From assembly GCA_002428685.1 (NCBI GenBank), contig DIXL01000059.1:1-18613 (forward strand): a stretch of 18,613 bases of DNA, in the 5' to 3' direction. The notes below the pieces were generated by a model. The model ran no database searches. It was not told the origin of the DNA and saw nothing but the letters and a program-made list of their open reading frames with translations. The translations under genes and the position numbers were made by a program. Positions 1-7,024 of the stretch are shown in pieces (positions within the stretch are counted from its first letter, which is position 1; every line of letters begins with the position of its first letter). Source of the stretch: Cloacimonetes bacterium UBA6081 (GTDB lineage: Bacteria > Cloacimonadota > Cloacimonadia > Cloacimonadales > Cloacimonadaceae).

Positions 1-301
1 AGCTATTCCTGTCAAGAACTTTATTTTGTTGGCACAACAAAATCGGCATTTTTAGAAAACTCAGTTTCGTAAGTTACTGTTAAAGAAACATTATTTTTTC
101 AATATTCACTTACAACTGTCAAACTTGAGTTTGATAGTAATAAAAGCCAAAGCCAGATTGATATGATTGATAGGGAAGCAGATCTCCCGATAGGCTTGTG
201 CAACCAGGAGATTGCCACCCCAATAATACTTGCGACGGACGTTGCTTGACACGACACAATAAAGTCCGCTGTTTCCGCCAATAGCTGAAGCTGTAAAGCT
301 A
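1..301. other. intergenic region, no supportable gene
   Basis: No convincing coding sequence is visible here. Short open frames exist on both strands, including a 67-codon GTG-started minus-strand frame at 106-309 that overlaps the end of the neighbouring gene by 8 bp. None has a Shine-Dalgarno sequence or a recognisable protein pattern. A small perfect hairpin lies at 23-43 and is listed separately. Confidence 0.5.
23..43. terminator. short perfect hairpin, possible weak terminator
   Basis: Two perfect 9-nt arms (ATTTTGTTG and CAACAAAAT) are separated by a 3-nt loop. The stem is AT-rich, and there are T-rich stretches on both sides (plus strand: TTTTT at about 50-54). It lies downstream of the minus-strand membrane protein gene ending at 302, so it could close that transcript. 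The stem is weak and the distance to the gene is about 260 bp, so this is tentative. Confidence 0.25.
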
Positions 302-1540
302 TTATTCACCTTTGAACTGAGGATGGAATCGATTAAAAGCCCTCACCACCAGAAAATGAAGATAGCGTATTTCTGCAGAAGGTAAACCGCTTCCAAAATA
401 ATGCAGTCCTTCCGAGGCTTTGATAATTATCCCCTTGGAGCGATTCAATTTTGCCAGGGACATTACCCAGCCTGGAATCCGGTGAACCTCGTTTTGAGAC
501 TGATCACGATTCGTCCCGGAAAGAATGGACGGATTTCTTAAGTTCTGCTGCCACGTTTCCGGTATGCTAAAATCGAAACCCAGAACGTCCTGAGGTTTTA
601 TAAGAATAGTTTTTCGGCTAAACAGACTTCTGGTTTCGAACTCCACCCCCCTGATATTAATGCGCATAATGTAAGTATAGACCCTGGTTAGTAATAGTTT
701 GTTCAAGACCTGAGACAAGGGTAGCAGCACAAAGAAAACTCCAAAAAATCCCCAAAAAAACAACCGAACCACAACGGGTGTTTGAGTTTGAACCATAAAT
801 CGAAAGAATCTGAGCCCAAAAATGATAAATAGCAAAGCCGGAATAAGCCCGCTAATAATGTGGATGGGATGTAGGGCTTCCCCCTTTAAGGCCAGGCTCA
901 ATTCCTCGCTGTTTTCAATAACCCGGCAGCTAAGCTGAGGAACTGGGATGGATTCCTTTGCATCATCAAACTCTGAAGCCGGTTTGGGATGGACACTCAG
1001 GAATTCAGCATGATCTGTGGTAAGATCACTGAGGGGCAGACAAAGAAACTTCATCAGCATCATTGCCTGCTCTCTGGCTGCTCCATAGGCCATGGCGTTA
1101 ATTAATAACAATTCCTTTCCCTCTTGGGTGGAGCTTAAGGAAATTGGGTATTTTTCGGCAGTCTCGGAGTCCCCCGCGTCATACTTCAACAAAATGCTAT
1201 CGTAATCGTTCAAGCTGTAAGATGATCCCCGCATGGGAACCAACAAGCCTCTGGCAATCCAGATGCGCTGCTGAGCGCGATCGATAGAATACCACTCCCG
1301 TCCAAAAACCAACACTGCACCTACACAAGTGAACACGATTCCCATGAATGCCAAAACAATCCAACCCCACCACTGTATTTCATTGGCGTTTGAAATGGGT
1401 ATCAAATGCAGGGAGATAAGTAAAATAAAGATACCCGCCGCAAAAAAGGGAATTCCAAAAAGCGATAAGCAGCCCCCGCCTTTTTTTATTTCCAGACGGT
1501 CGGGACTAACTTGGACGAAGCTATTTTCCGGGGTTTTCAT
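302..1540 (-). CDS. four-TM membrane protein of unknown function with an internally duplicated layout
   Basis: I do not recognise a named family in this 412-residue protein. Two hydrophobic hairpins are visible: residues about 24-48 with 58-80, and about 225-248 with 255-278. Each hairpin is followed by a similar polar, beta-rich stretch. The first is about 81-120 (REWYSIDRAQQRIWIARG...) and the second about 284-325 (TRVYTYIMRINIRGVEFETR...). This suggests two copies of a TM-hairpin plus PH-like or beta-sandwich unit. The copy relationship is inferred from layout, not from clear identity. The ATG is preceded by GGAG about 6 nt upstream. The gene lies 118 bp after pilC on the same strand, with a strong structured hairpin between them, so membership of the pilus transcript is uncertain. 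No pilus-specific motif is seen. Confidence 0.75.
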   Translation of the reverse strand: MKTPENSFVQVSPDRLEIKKGGGCLSLFGIPFFAAGIFILLISLHLIPISNANEIQWWGWIVLAFMGIVFTCVGAVLVFGREWYSIDRAQQRIWIARGLLVPMRGSSYSLNDYDSILLKYDAGDSETAEKYPISLSSTQEGKELLLINAMAYGAAREQAMMLMKFLCLPLSDLTTDHAEFLSVHPKPASEFDDAKESIPVPQLSCRVIENSEELSLALKGEALHPIHIISGLIPALLFIIFGLRFFRFMVQTQTPVVVRLFFWGFFGVFFVLLPLSQVLNKLLLTRVYTYIMRINIRGVEFETRSLFSRKTILIKPQDVLGFDFSIPETWQQNLRNPSILSGTNRDQSQNEVHRIPGWVMSLAKLNRSKGIIIKASEGLHYFGSGLPSAEIRYLHFLVVRAFNRFHPQFKGE

Positions 1541-1561
1541 GTTTCACTCCACTTGAAAAGA

Positions 1562-1641
1562 CCTATGCAAATTCCAATAAGGTTTAACATAGAACGACAA
1601 CGGCGGGTAGTATCCCCGCCGTTGTTCATATTTTGCATAGG
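1562..1641. terminator. nested inverted repeats after pilC; possible terminator or processing hairpin
   Basis: The inner GC-rich stem has two perfect 11-nt arms (1597-1607 and 1615-1625, ACAACGGCGGG and CCCGCCGTTGT) with a 7-nt loop. An outer perfect 10-nt pair (CCTATGCAAA at 1562-1571, TTTGCATAGG at 1632-1641) encloses it. The structure begins 18 bp after the pilC stop codon. In the minus direction no clear T-run follows the inner stem. It may therefore be a factor-dependent or imperfect terminator, or an mRNA-end stabiliser, rather than a classic intrinsic terminator. Confidence 0.5.
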
Positions 1642-1658
1642 AATATTGTGGTATGAAA

Positions 1659-2912
1659 TTATCTAAATCCCTGAGAGATGGCTTCACCCAGATCGAAGAT
1701 AGGCAGATAGATAACCACGATGATGCTGCCAACAATGGCAGCCATAATTACGATCAGCAGAGGTTCGATTAGTGATGTTAAGCGGTCTATCACCGAATCC
1801 ACCAGTTTCTCATAGAACTGTGCGGCTTTGGAAAGCAACTTATCCATATCTCCGGTTTCTTCGCCGGTGGAAATCATTTGCAACAAAGTGGGTGGAAACA
1901 TTCCGGTTCTGCGGAAGGCATTCGCCACTCCATAACCTTCTTTCACCATCACCCTGGCACGGCGCACAGCACCTTCAACCACGGCATTTTGAACCACGTT
2001 TTCAGTTAGCTCCATAGTGTCCATAATCGGAACTCCGGCAGCCATAAGAATGCTGAAGGTGCGAGAGAATTTACTCATAATAGAGTTGTTTATCACATTA
2101 CCAATCACAGGGATTTTCAGCTTCATAGAGTCCATCACGTATCTGCCTCTATCGGTTAGATAAAGCAAGAAGATTCCAAAAACAGAGAGAATGACAATTA
2201 GAATTGTGCTAAATACGTGGTTTACAATGTAATTACTGATATTAATCGCCATGGTAGTTGGCGCAGGAAGATCGGCATTGAAATCCGCATAAACGCCCGC
2301 AAACATTGGAATAATATAGTAGAACATCGCCCAAACCACAAAGCCAAGGAAGATTAGAATAAATACTGGATATGCCATGGCACTGGTTACCTTGCGGCGG
2401 GTATCCTCAATTTTTTCCAAATAGTCGGACAGTTCATCCAGCACAGTATGCAGCGTTCCGGAAACTTCACCAGCTTTCACCAATGATACGTATAGCGGAT
2501 TGAACACACCGGGATGCTGTTCCATGGCTTCGGAAAGGGAAAATCCCTTGCGGATATCATCTGAGATTTTGCGCAGAACCTTGGCAAATTTTTTGTGTTT
2601 TTCTTCCTTCTCCAAGTCCGTAATGGCTTTTTCGATGGTCAAACCTGCCGAAAACATGGTGGAGAGCTGACGTGTGAAGAACACCAGGGTTTTCAAGCTG
2701 ACGCCGGTGCGAATTTTGTAGATGGTGAGCATGATTTTGTCGAACATAGACAGTTTGCCCTTGAAAGCTCCTTCAGCAGCGGCTTTTACGCTGATAATGG
2801 TGCTGCCTTCCTTGGCAAGCTTATCTACGGCCATATCAAGGGTATCAGCCTTGATCATTCCCTCTACTCTTGCTCCCTTGGCATCTTTTACGATATAAGC
2901 GAAAGTTGGCAT
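1659..2912 (-). CDS. pilC: type IV pilus inner-membrane platform protein PilC
   Basis: This 417-residue protein has the length and architecture of PilC/GspF, the inner-membrane platform on which PilB and PilT act. It opens with MPTFAYIVKD and an N-terminal cytoplasmic region. Two T2SSF-type domains follow, at about residues 76-203 and 279-405. Each has the usual small-residue/GE motif (KAGEVSG at 146-152, STGEETG at 348-354). Hydrophobic segments lie at about 180-204, 233-252 and 382-405. AGGAAGG precedes the ATG. It follows pilB by 23 bp on the same strand, the standard pilB-pilC order, so the two are probably co-translated. GspF of a type II secretion system is the alternative, but the pilM-Q neighbours favour T4P. 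Confidence 0.95.
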   Translation of the reverse strand: MPTFAYIVKDAKGARVEGMIKADTLDMAVDKLAKEGSTIISVKAAAEGAFKGKLSMFDKIMLTIYKIRTGVSLKTLVFFTRQLSTMFSAGLTIEKAITDLEKEEKHKKFAKVLRKISDDIRKGFSLSEAMEQHPGVFNPLYVSLVKAGEVSGTLHTVLDELSDYLEKIEDTRRKVTSAMAYPVFILIFLGFVVWAMFYYIIPMFAGVYADFNADLPAPTTMAINISNYIVNHVFSTILIVILSVFGIFLLYLTDRGRYVMDSMKLKIPVIGNVINNSIMSKFSRTFSILMAAGVPIMDTMELTENVVQNAVVEGAVRRARVMVKEGYGVANAFRRTGMFPPTLLQMISTGEETGDMDKLLSKAAQFYEKLVDSVIDRLTSLIEPLLIVIMAAIVGSIIVVIYLPIFDLGEAISQGFR

Positions 2913-2935
2913 ATCGGTTACCTTCCTAAAAACAT

Positions 2936-4645
2936 TTATTCAACCACGGTCATCTTGATGACTTCGCGGATGGTGGTGATTCCACGTTTCATTTTTGCAA
3001 TTGCGGCATCATGCAAGGTGCGCATTCCAGACTGCAGAGCAGCCTCACGCACAAGATCCTGATTGCCACCATCAAAGATAAGTTTACGAATTTCCGGAGT
3101 AACCGTTAGTAACTCAAAAATACCTTCACGGCCAGAGAACCCGGTGTTATCACAATGGACGCATCCACTACCCATTTTAAAGTTTATTGCGGCTGCTTCT
3201 TCCGGGCTTAAACCGCTATCCTTAATCTCCTGCTCGGTAGGCTTGTAGTCCTTAACGCAAAACTTACAAACTTTACGCACCAAACGTTGAGCCATCACCA
3301 AAGAAAGAGAAGAACCCACCAGATATGGTTTTATCCCGATATCTATCAGACGGGTAATGGTGGAAGGCGCATCGTTTGCATGCAGAGTAGAGAAAACCAG
3401 GTGACCGGTTAGCGAAAACTTGATGGCTATGTCCGCAGTTTCTTCGTCGCGGATTTCACCAATCAGCACAATATCTGGGTCCTGACGCAGAACAGAACGC
3501 AAGGCAGATCCAAAAGTCAAGCCGATTTGCTCTTTGGTTTCTATTTGAGTGATACCTTCCAAACGGTATTCCACAGGGTCTTCCACTGTAATGATGTTGG
3601 TTTCGGGATCTTCGATCTCTTTTAGGGCTGCGTGCAAAGATGTGGATTTTCCGCTTCCGGTGGGGCCGGAAACAATGATAATGCCATAAGGACGACGGAT
3701 AATCTTTCTAAAGATATCCATATCGGACGATTCAAAACCGAGGGTTGTCAGCTTAAAACCAAATTCGCCCTTATCCAAAAGACGCATCACTACTTTTTCA
3801 CCCAACACGGTTGGAGTGATGGAAACACGGACGTCCACGCTTTTCATGGAAGTTTTTAGGGAAATATGACCATCCTGTGGTAAGCGGCGTTCGGCAATAT
3901 TTAGCTTACTCATCACTTTGATGATGGATATGATGCCAGGATGCATACCAATGGGCGGAGTCATAACTTCGCGCAATGCGCCATCCACACGATAACGAAC
4001 CCGGGTAGTTTTGATAAGGGGCTCTACATGAATGTCTGTGGCACCGGCTTTGATGGCTTCATTGATAATTAGGTTTACCAGCTTTACCACAGGCGCATCA
4101 GCTTGCGTGGAAGCAGAGGCTATGGTAATTTCGTTTTCGTCTTCATCAACGGCTACAAAATCGAATCCACCAACTGCATCTTCCACCTGTGAAGTTGTTC
4201 TAATGCTCTTGTAGTATTTTTCTATGGTATCATGTAAAACGCTGTCGCCAATCAATTCGGGCTTGATTTTTTTGCCCAATAGTTTTTTAAGGCTGTCCAA
4301 AACAGTCAGGTTTTCAGGATCTGCCAAAGCCACCACGATGCCGTCGCCTTCTTCCCGCAGAGCAACAACTCTGTTTTCCAAGGCATAAGGCTCTGGAATC
4401 AGGCTGACAATAGCCAGGTCCAAATCCATCAGTTCTTTATCATTAACGATGCTATATCCAAGCTGCAAATGCAGACCGGCAAGCAATTCACGCTCGGTTA
4501 AATAACCCAGTTTTATAAGAGTTTCGCCCAGTTTTAGCCCAAAATTGCCCTGCTTGACAATAGCTTCTTTTACTTGGTCTTCTGTTACATAAGCCTCGTG
4601 CACAAGGACTTCCCCGAGCCGGGCAAATTGTGGATTAAAAGTCAT
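2936..4645 (-). CDS. pilB: type IV pilus extension ATPase PilB with MshEN domain
   Basis: Hexameric cytoplasmic ATPase of the PilB/GspE family that powers pilus extension; 569 residues, the usual length. The N-terminus carries two MshEN-type motifs, residues 9-32 (RLGEVL...Q) and 38-61 (KLGETL...Q), each 24 residues long and separated by exactly 5. This is the arrangement known for c-di-GMP-binding MshEN domains. The motor has Walker A GPTGSGKS (327-334), an Asp box around TVEDPVE (353-359), Walker B DIVLIGE (391-397) and a His box GHLVFSTLH (414-422). The zinc tetracysteine is C460/C463 and C495/C498, typical of PilB/GspE and absent from PilT. AAGGA precedes the ATG. A hairpin separates it from the upstream lipoprotein gene, which may uncouple pilB expression from the rest of the operon. 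Confidence 0.96.
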   Translation of the reverse strand: MTFNPQFARLGEVLVHEAYVTEDQVKEAIVKQGNFGLKLGETLIKLGYLTERELLAGLHLQLGYSIVNDKELMDLDLAIVSLIPEPYALENRVVALREEGDGIVVALADPENLTVLDSLKKLLGKKIKPELIGDSVLHDTIEKYYKSIRTTSQVEDAVGGFDFVAVDEDENEITIASASTQADAPVVKLVNLIINEAIKAGATDIHVEPLIKTTRVRYRVDGALREVMTPPIGMHPGIISIIKVMSKLNIAERRLPQDGHISLKTSMKSVDVRVSITPTVLGEKVVMRLLDKGEFGFKLTTLGFESSDMDIFRKIIRRPYGIIIVSGPTGSGKSTSLHAALKEIEDPETNIITVEDPVEYRLEGITQIETKEQIGLTFGSALRSVLRQDPDIVLIGEIRDEETADIAIKFSLTGHLVFSTLHANDAPSTITRLIDIGIKPYLVGSSLSLVMAQRLVRKVCKFCVKDYKPTEQEIKDSGLSPEEAAAINFKMGSGCVHCDNTGFSGREGIFELLTVTPEIRKLIFDGGNQDLVREAALQSGMRTLHDAAIAKMKRGITTIREVIKMTVVE

Positions 4646-4675
4646 TACATTATCCTTCTGTCTATAAGTTTGTTT

Positions 4676-4730
4676 CAGGCTAACGGACGGGATTATGCCC
4701 AGAGGGAATAATCGCTAATCCGTTAGCCTG
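4676..4730. other. long imperfect hairpin between lipoprotein gene and pilB
   Basis: Two perfect 12-nt arms, CAGGCTAACGGA (4676-4687) and TCCGTTAGCCTG (4719-4730), form the base of the stem. An inner part, GATTATGCCC (4691-4700) facing GGG-A-ATAATC (4704-4713), extends it. It occupies most of the 105-bp gap between the lipoprotein stop and the pilB start on the minus strand. No T-run follows in the direction of transcription. RNA processing, differential mRNA stability or attenuation is more likely than intrinsic termination. Confidence 0.6.
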
Positions 4731-4750
4731 TAACTATGTTTAATTATTCA

Positions 4751-7024
4751 TTACCAGGGAGCTGTTCCACCATAGCGGAGTAGGGTAACACTTGTAGAAG
4801 TGTCCACACCTGCTTCCAGCATAGCTCCATGTATTTCTTTTACGGCTGGGACGGGTTGATCAGTATCAGGATCCGGCGGATTGGTTTCCGTTGGATGATA
4901 GGCAATTCTGCCTCTGGCCATACCGGTTATATCAGTAATAATCATCCACCATTCATTCGGCGGTAAATTGGGATCATATAATCCGTTCAGGTTTTGCACA
5001 AATCGACCCCCATCTGTACTGTAGAGCATAATGTATGCATTTTCTACAAAACAACCCTGGCCATCAGAAAGCTTAAAGTATATGTCTGCATATTCAGGAG
5101 TTGTCTGGGCAAAATCAAAGTGCAACGTTGCAGGTTGGGCTTGCATGTGGTACCTTGGCTCGTTCAAGGGTAATATAATTTCGGAATCTCCAAATATAGG
5201 GTTACCCAAAGCATCATCACCGCAATTGATGCGCATAATAATTACATCATAGGTAAGAGTTCCATCATAAGTTAGGACAGTATAAGCCACACCGGCCAGA
5301 GAATCACCATTTACACTTACATTGCCTACATAGGCTTCTGCAACAATTTGGCAATTGGGATTATTCACCAGTGAGAACCAAACAGCCGTTCCTTTGTCAA
5401 CAGGGTTATTGTGGATATCTTTTACTTGCGCTCCGGCAACTACACGCCACAAGCCACCTCCCATATTGGTTCCGCTGTTAAATCCGCTGACAAAGCCAAC
5501 TATTCCACCTGGGACTGGAGGACCAGCATGTATTACGATATTTGTCTTAAGGGCAAAAATGTATCTAAGCCCATCATCGCTAACCCAAGAAGCCCGGATT
5601 CGCAAAATTCCGGAATCTGTTCCGCTATTAACCGATACTTGCGCCTCACCTCCATTGGAGATCACCTCCACCGAATCTGCCTGGGCGTAGTCATTCAGGT
5701 TCGCCCCCTCAGGTGCATTTGTGTTGGCAATTTTAAAATACACTTTTTGAGGTGCATCTATCAGGTTGCCATTGATGTCCCGCAGTTTTACACGTAATAT
5801 GGCAGATTGCTCACCGCCAGTATTGGCCACATTCAGATTAATCTGATCTGATTGGGTAAAACTGATGGAATATAGCTCATTTGAGGTTACGGTAAAGATC
5901 GTTTGAGCCATAAGCGTGTCGCCATTAGCAGTAGCTTTAATAGATGCTGCGCCTGCGGAGAGGCCGGGAGTAAAACGAACCCGTGCCCAGCCAAAATATT
6001 CGCCGGTCAGCTCAGTATTGGTGTTTACTATCTGGTTAGTATTCATAAATGAACCCAGATCAGTGGTAAACTTAACCGGCTGGGAGGGACAGGCATTGCT
6101 GTAAACGTCGTTCAAACCGGCATGAATCCAAATCTCATTGGGGCTACCTACGCTGCTGGTATCAGCTTCAATTAGGGCTCCGCCTACTTTTACAAACTTA
6201 CGGAGGTCAATAGCTGCTGGACGACCGGGACGGATAACTATCTCTTCCTGATCCTCCGCTCCCCCGATGGCAGCCTTGATAAAGGCATTTGCGGTTCCGG
6301 GAGATGTAGTGGCATCCGTCCAGGAGCTATATCGCACACTTGCCTGTCCATTAAAGGTGGACGCAATTGCGCTGTTTCCAAGCTCGTTGCCTGCGTTATC
6401 CACAAATCTGCCCTTAGTGCAGGAGAAAGTAACCAATGTGTTATTGGGAACGGTCTCACCTGCTGTATTGGTTGGGATGGCAGTAACTGTAATAGCAGTC
6501 ATCACAGTCATAGGATAGGGGCGTAACTCACTGGGCAGCCTCAAATTGACATCTGCGATCGGAGGTATGGGCTTGATTTCCACATTAACCGAAATTGTAT
6601 CTTCCGACACAATTGAGTCAGCAACAGACTCATGATAATTACGGACTACCGCATTGATTGTGGCCATACCAACATCGCCATCATCCCAAAAAGTGGTTTT
6701 AGCCACGCCGGTACTATCTGTAGAGACATTGGTGAGCACGCGTCCCAGATTTGTTTTAAAGCTTACCATCTGACTCAATACACCAAATCCTTCACCATCT
6801 TTTACTTCCACACTAATGGTGGAATAAGTGATGTTGTTATCGGCATAAATTATATTTGGAGAGGCAGTAATACGGGTAAAGATACGCAATTCTGACACTG
6901 GTGGGGGGGGGGGAATTGTTGGCAATACTGGAGGTGGATTACGCTTGTCGCAGCTTGCGCTGAAACTGACAAGAATAATCATCAGCAGTGTTAGAATTGG
7001 GATTAGGGAACTAAACTTTTTCAT
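4751..7024 (-). CDS. large secreted lipoprotein with repeated Ig-like (Big_1/invasin-type) domains
   Basis: 757 residues. The N-terminus is a signal peptide (MKKFSSLIPILTLLMIILVS) ending in FSASC; Cys25 fits a relaxed lipobox, so an outer-membrane or surface lipoprotein is likely. A proline run (residues 38-42) follows. The rest looks like about six beta-rich Ig-like units at about 48-155, 160-268, 270-382, 385-500, 502-625 and 628-757. They share the pattern 'V.V.D..G..V....V.F.T..G' then 'T...G.A...' typical of Big_1/invasin-intimin repeats (for example ISVEVKDGEGFGV, VSFKTNLGRV). Its ATG overlaps the pilQ stop as ATGA (7021-7024), implying coupled translation and a role linked to the pilus pore or surface adhesion. 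The proline run is encoded by C11, a possible slippage site. The exact function is unknown. Confidence 0.85.
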   Translation of the reverse strand: MKKFSSLIPILTLLMIILVSFSASCDKRNPPPVLPTIPPPPPVSELRIFTRITASPNIIYADNNITYSTISVEVKDGEGFGVLSQMVSFKTNLGRVLTNVSTDSTGVAKTTFWDDGDVGMATINAVVRNYHESVADSIVSEDTISVNVEIKPIPPIADVNLRLPSELRPYPMTVMTAITVTAIPTNTAGETVPNNTLVTFSCTKGRFVDNAGNELGNSAIASTFNGQASVRYSSWTDATTSPGTANAFIKAAIGGAEDQEEIVIRPGRPAAIDLRKFVKVGGALIEADTSSVGSPNEIWIHAGLNDVYSNACPSQPVKFTTDLGSFMNTNQIVNTNTELTGEYFGWARVRFTPGLSAGAASIKATANGDTLMAQTIFTVTSNELYSISFTQSDQINLNVANTGGEQSAILRVKLRDINGNLIDAPQKVYFKIANTNAPEGANLNDYAQADSVEVISNGGEAQVSVNSGTDSGILRIRASWVSDDGLRYIFALKTNIVIHAGPPVPGGIVGFVSGFNSGTNMGGGLWRVVAGAQVKDIHNNPVDKGTAVWFSLVNNPNCQIVAEAYVGNVSVNGDSLAGVAYTVLTYDGTLTYDVIIMRINCGDDALGNPIFGDSEIILPLNEPRYHMQAQPATLHFDFAQTTPEYADIYFKLSDGQGCFVENAYIMLYSTDGGRFVQNLNGLYDPNLPPNEWWMIITDITGMARGRIAYHPTETNPPDPDTDQPVPAVKEIHGAMLEAGVDTSTSVTLLRYGGTAPW
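6903..6913. repeat. 11-base homopolymer (G on plus strand, C on coding strand)
   Basis: An uninterrupted run of 11 identical bases starts exactly at codon 38 of the lipoprotein gene and encodes part of its proline stretch. Reading the sequence with one extra or one missing C gives stop codons (TAA) within about 25 codons in both cases. Length changes would therefore switch the protein off. Runs of this length are known slipped-strand phase-variation sites in other bacteria; here that role is inferred. Confidence 0.85.

Noticed and set aside
106..309. 67-codon GTG-started minus-strand frame overlapping the end of the membrane protein gene
   Set aside because: No Shine-Dalgarno sequence and no family resemblance; frames on other strands are equally open. 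Left as non-coding.
2595..3062. 155-codon plus-strand open frame over the pilB/pilC junction
   Set aside because: Antisense to two well-conserved genes; composition is low in recognisable motifs.
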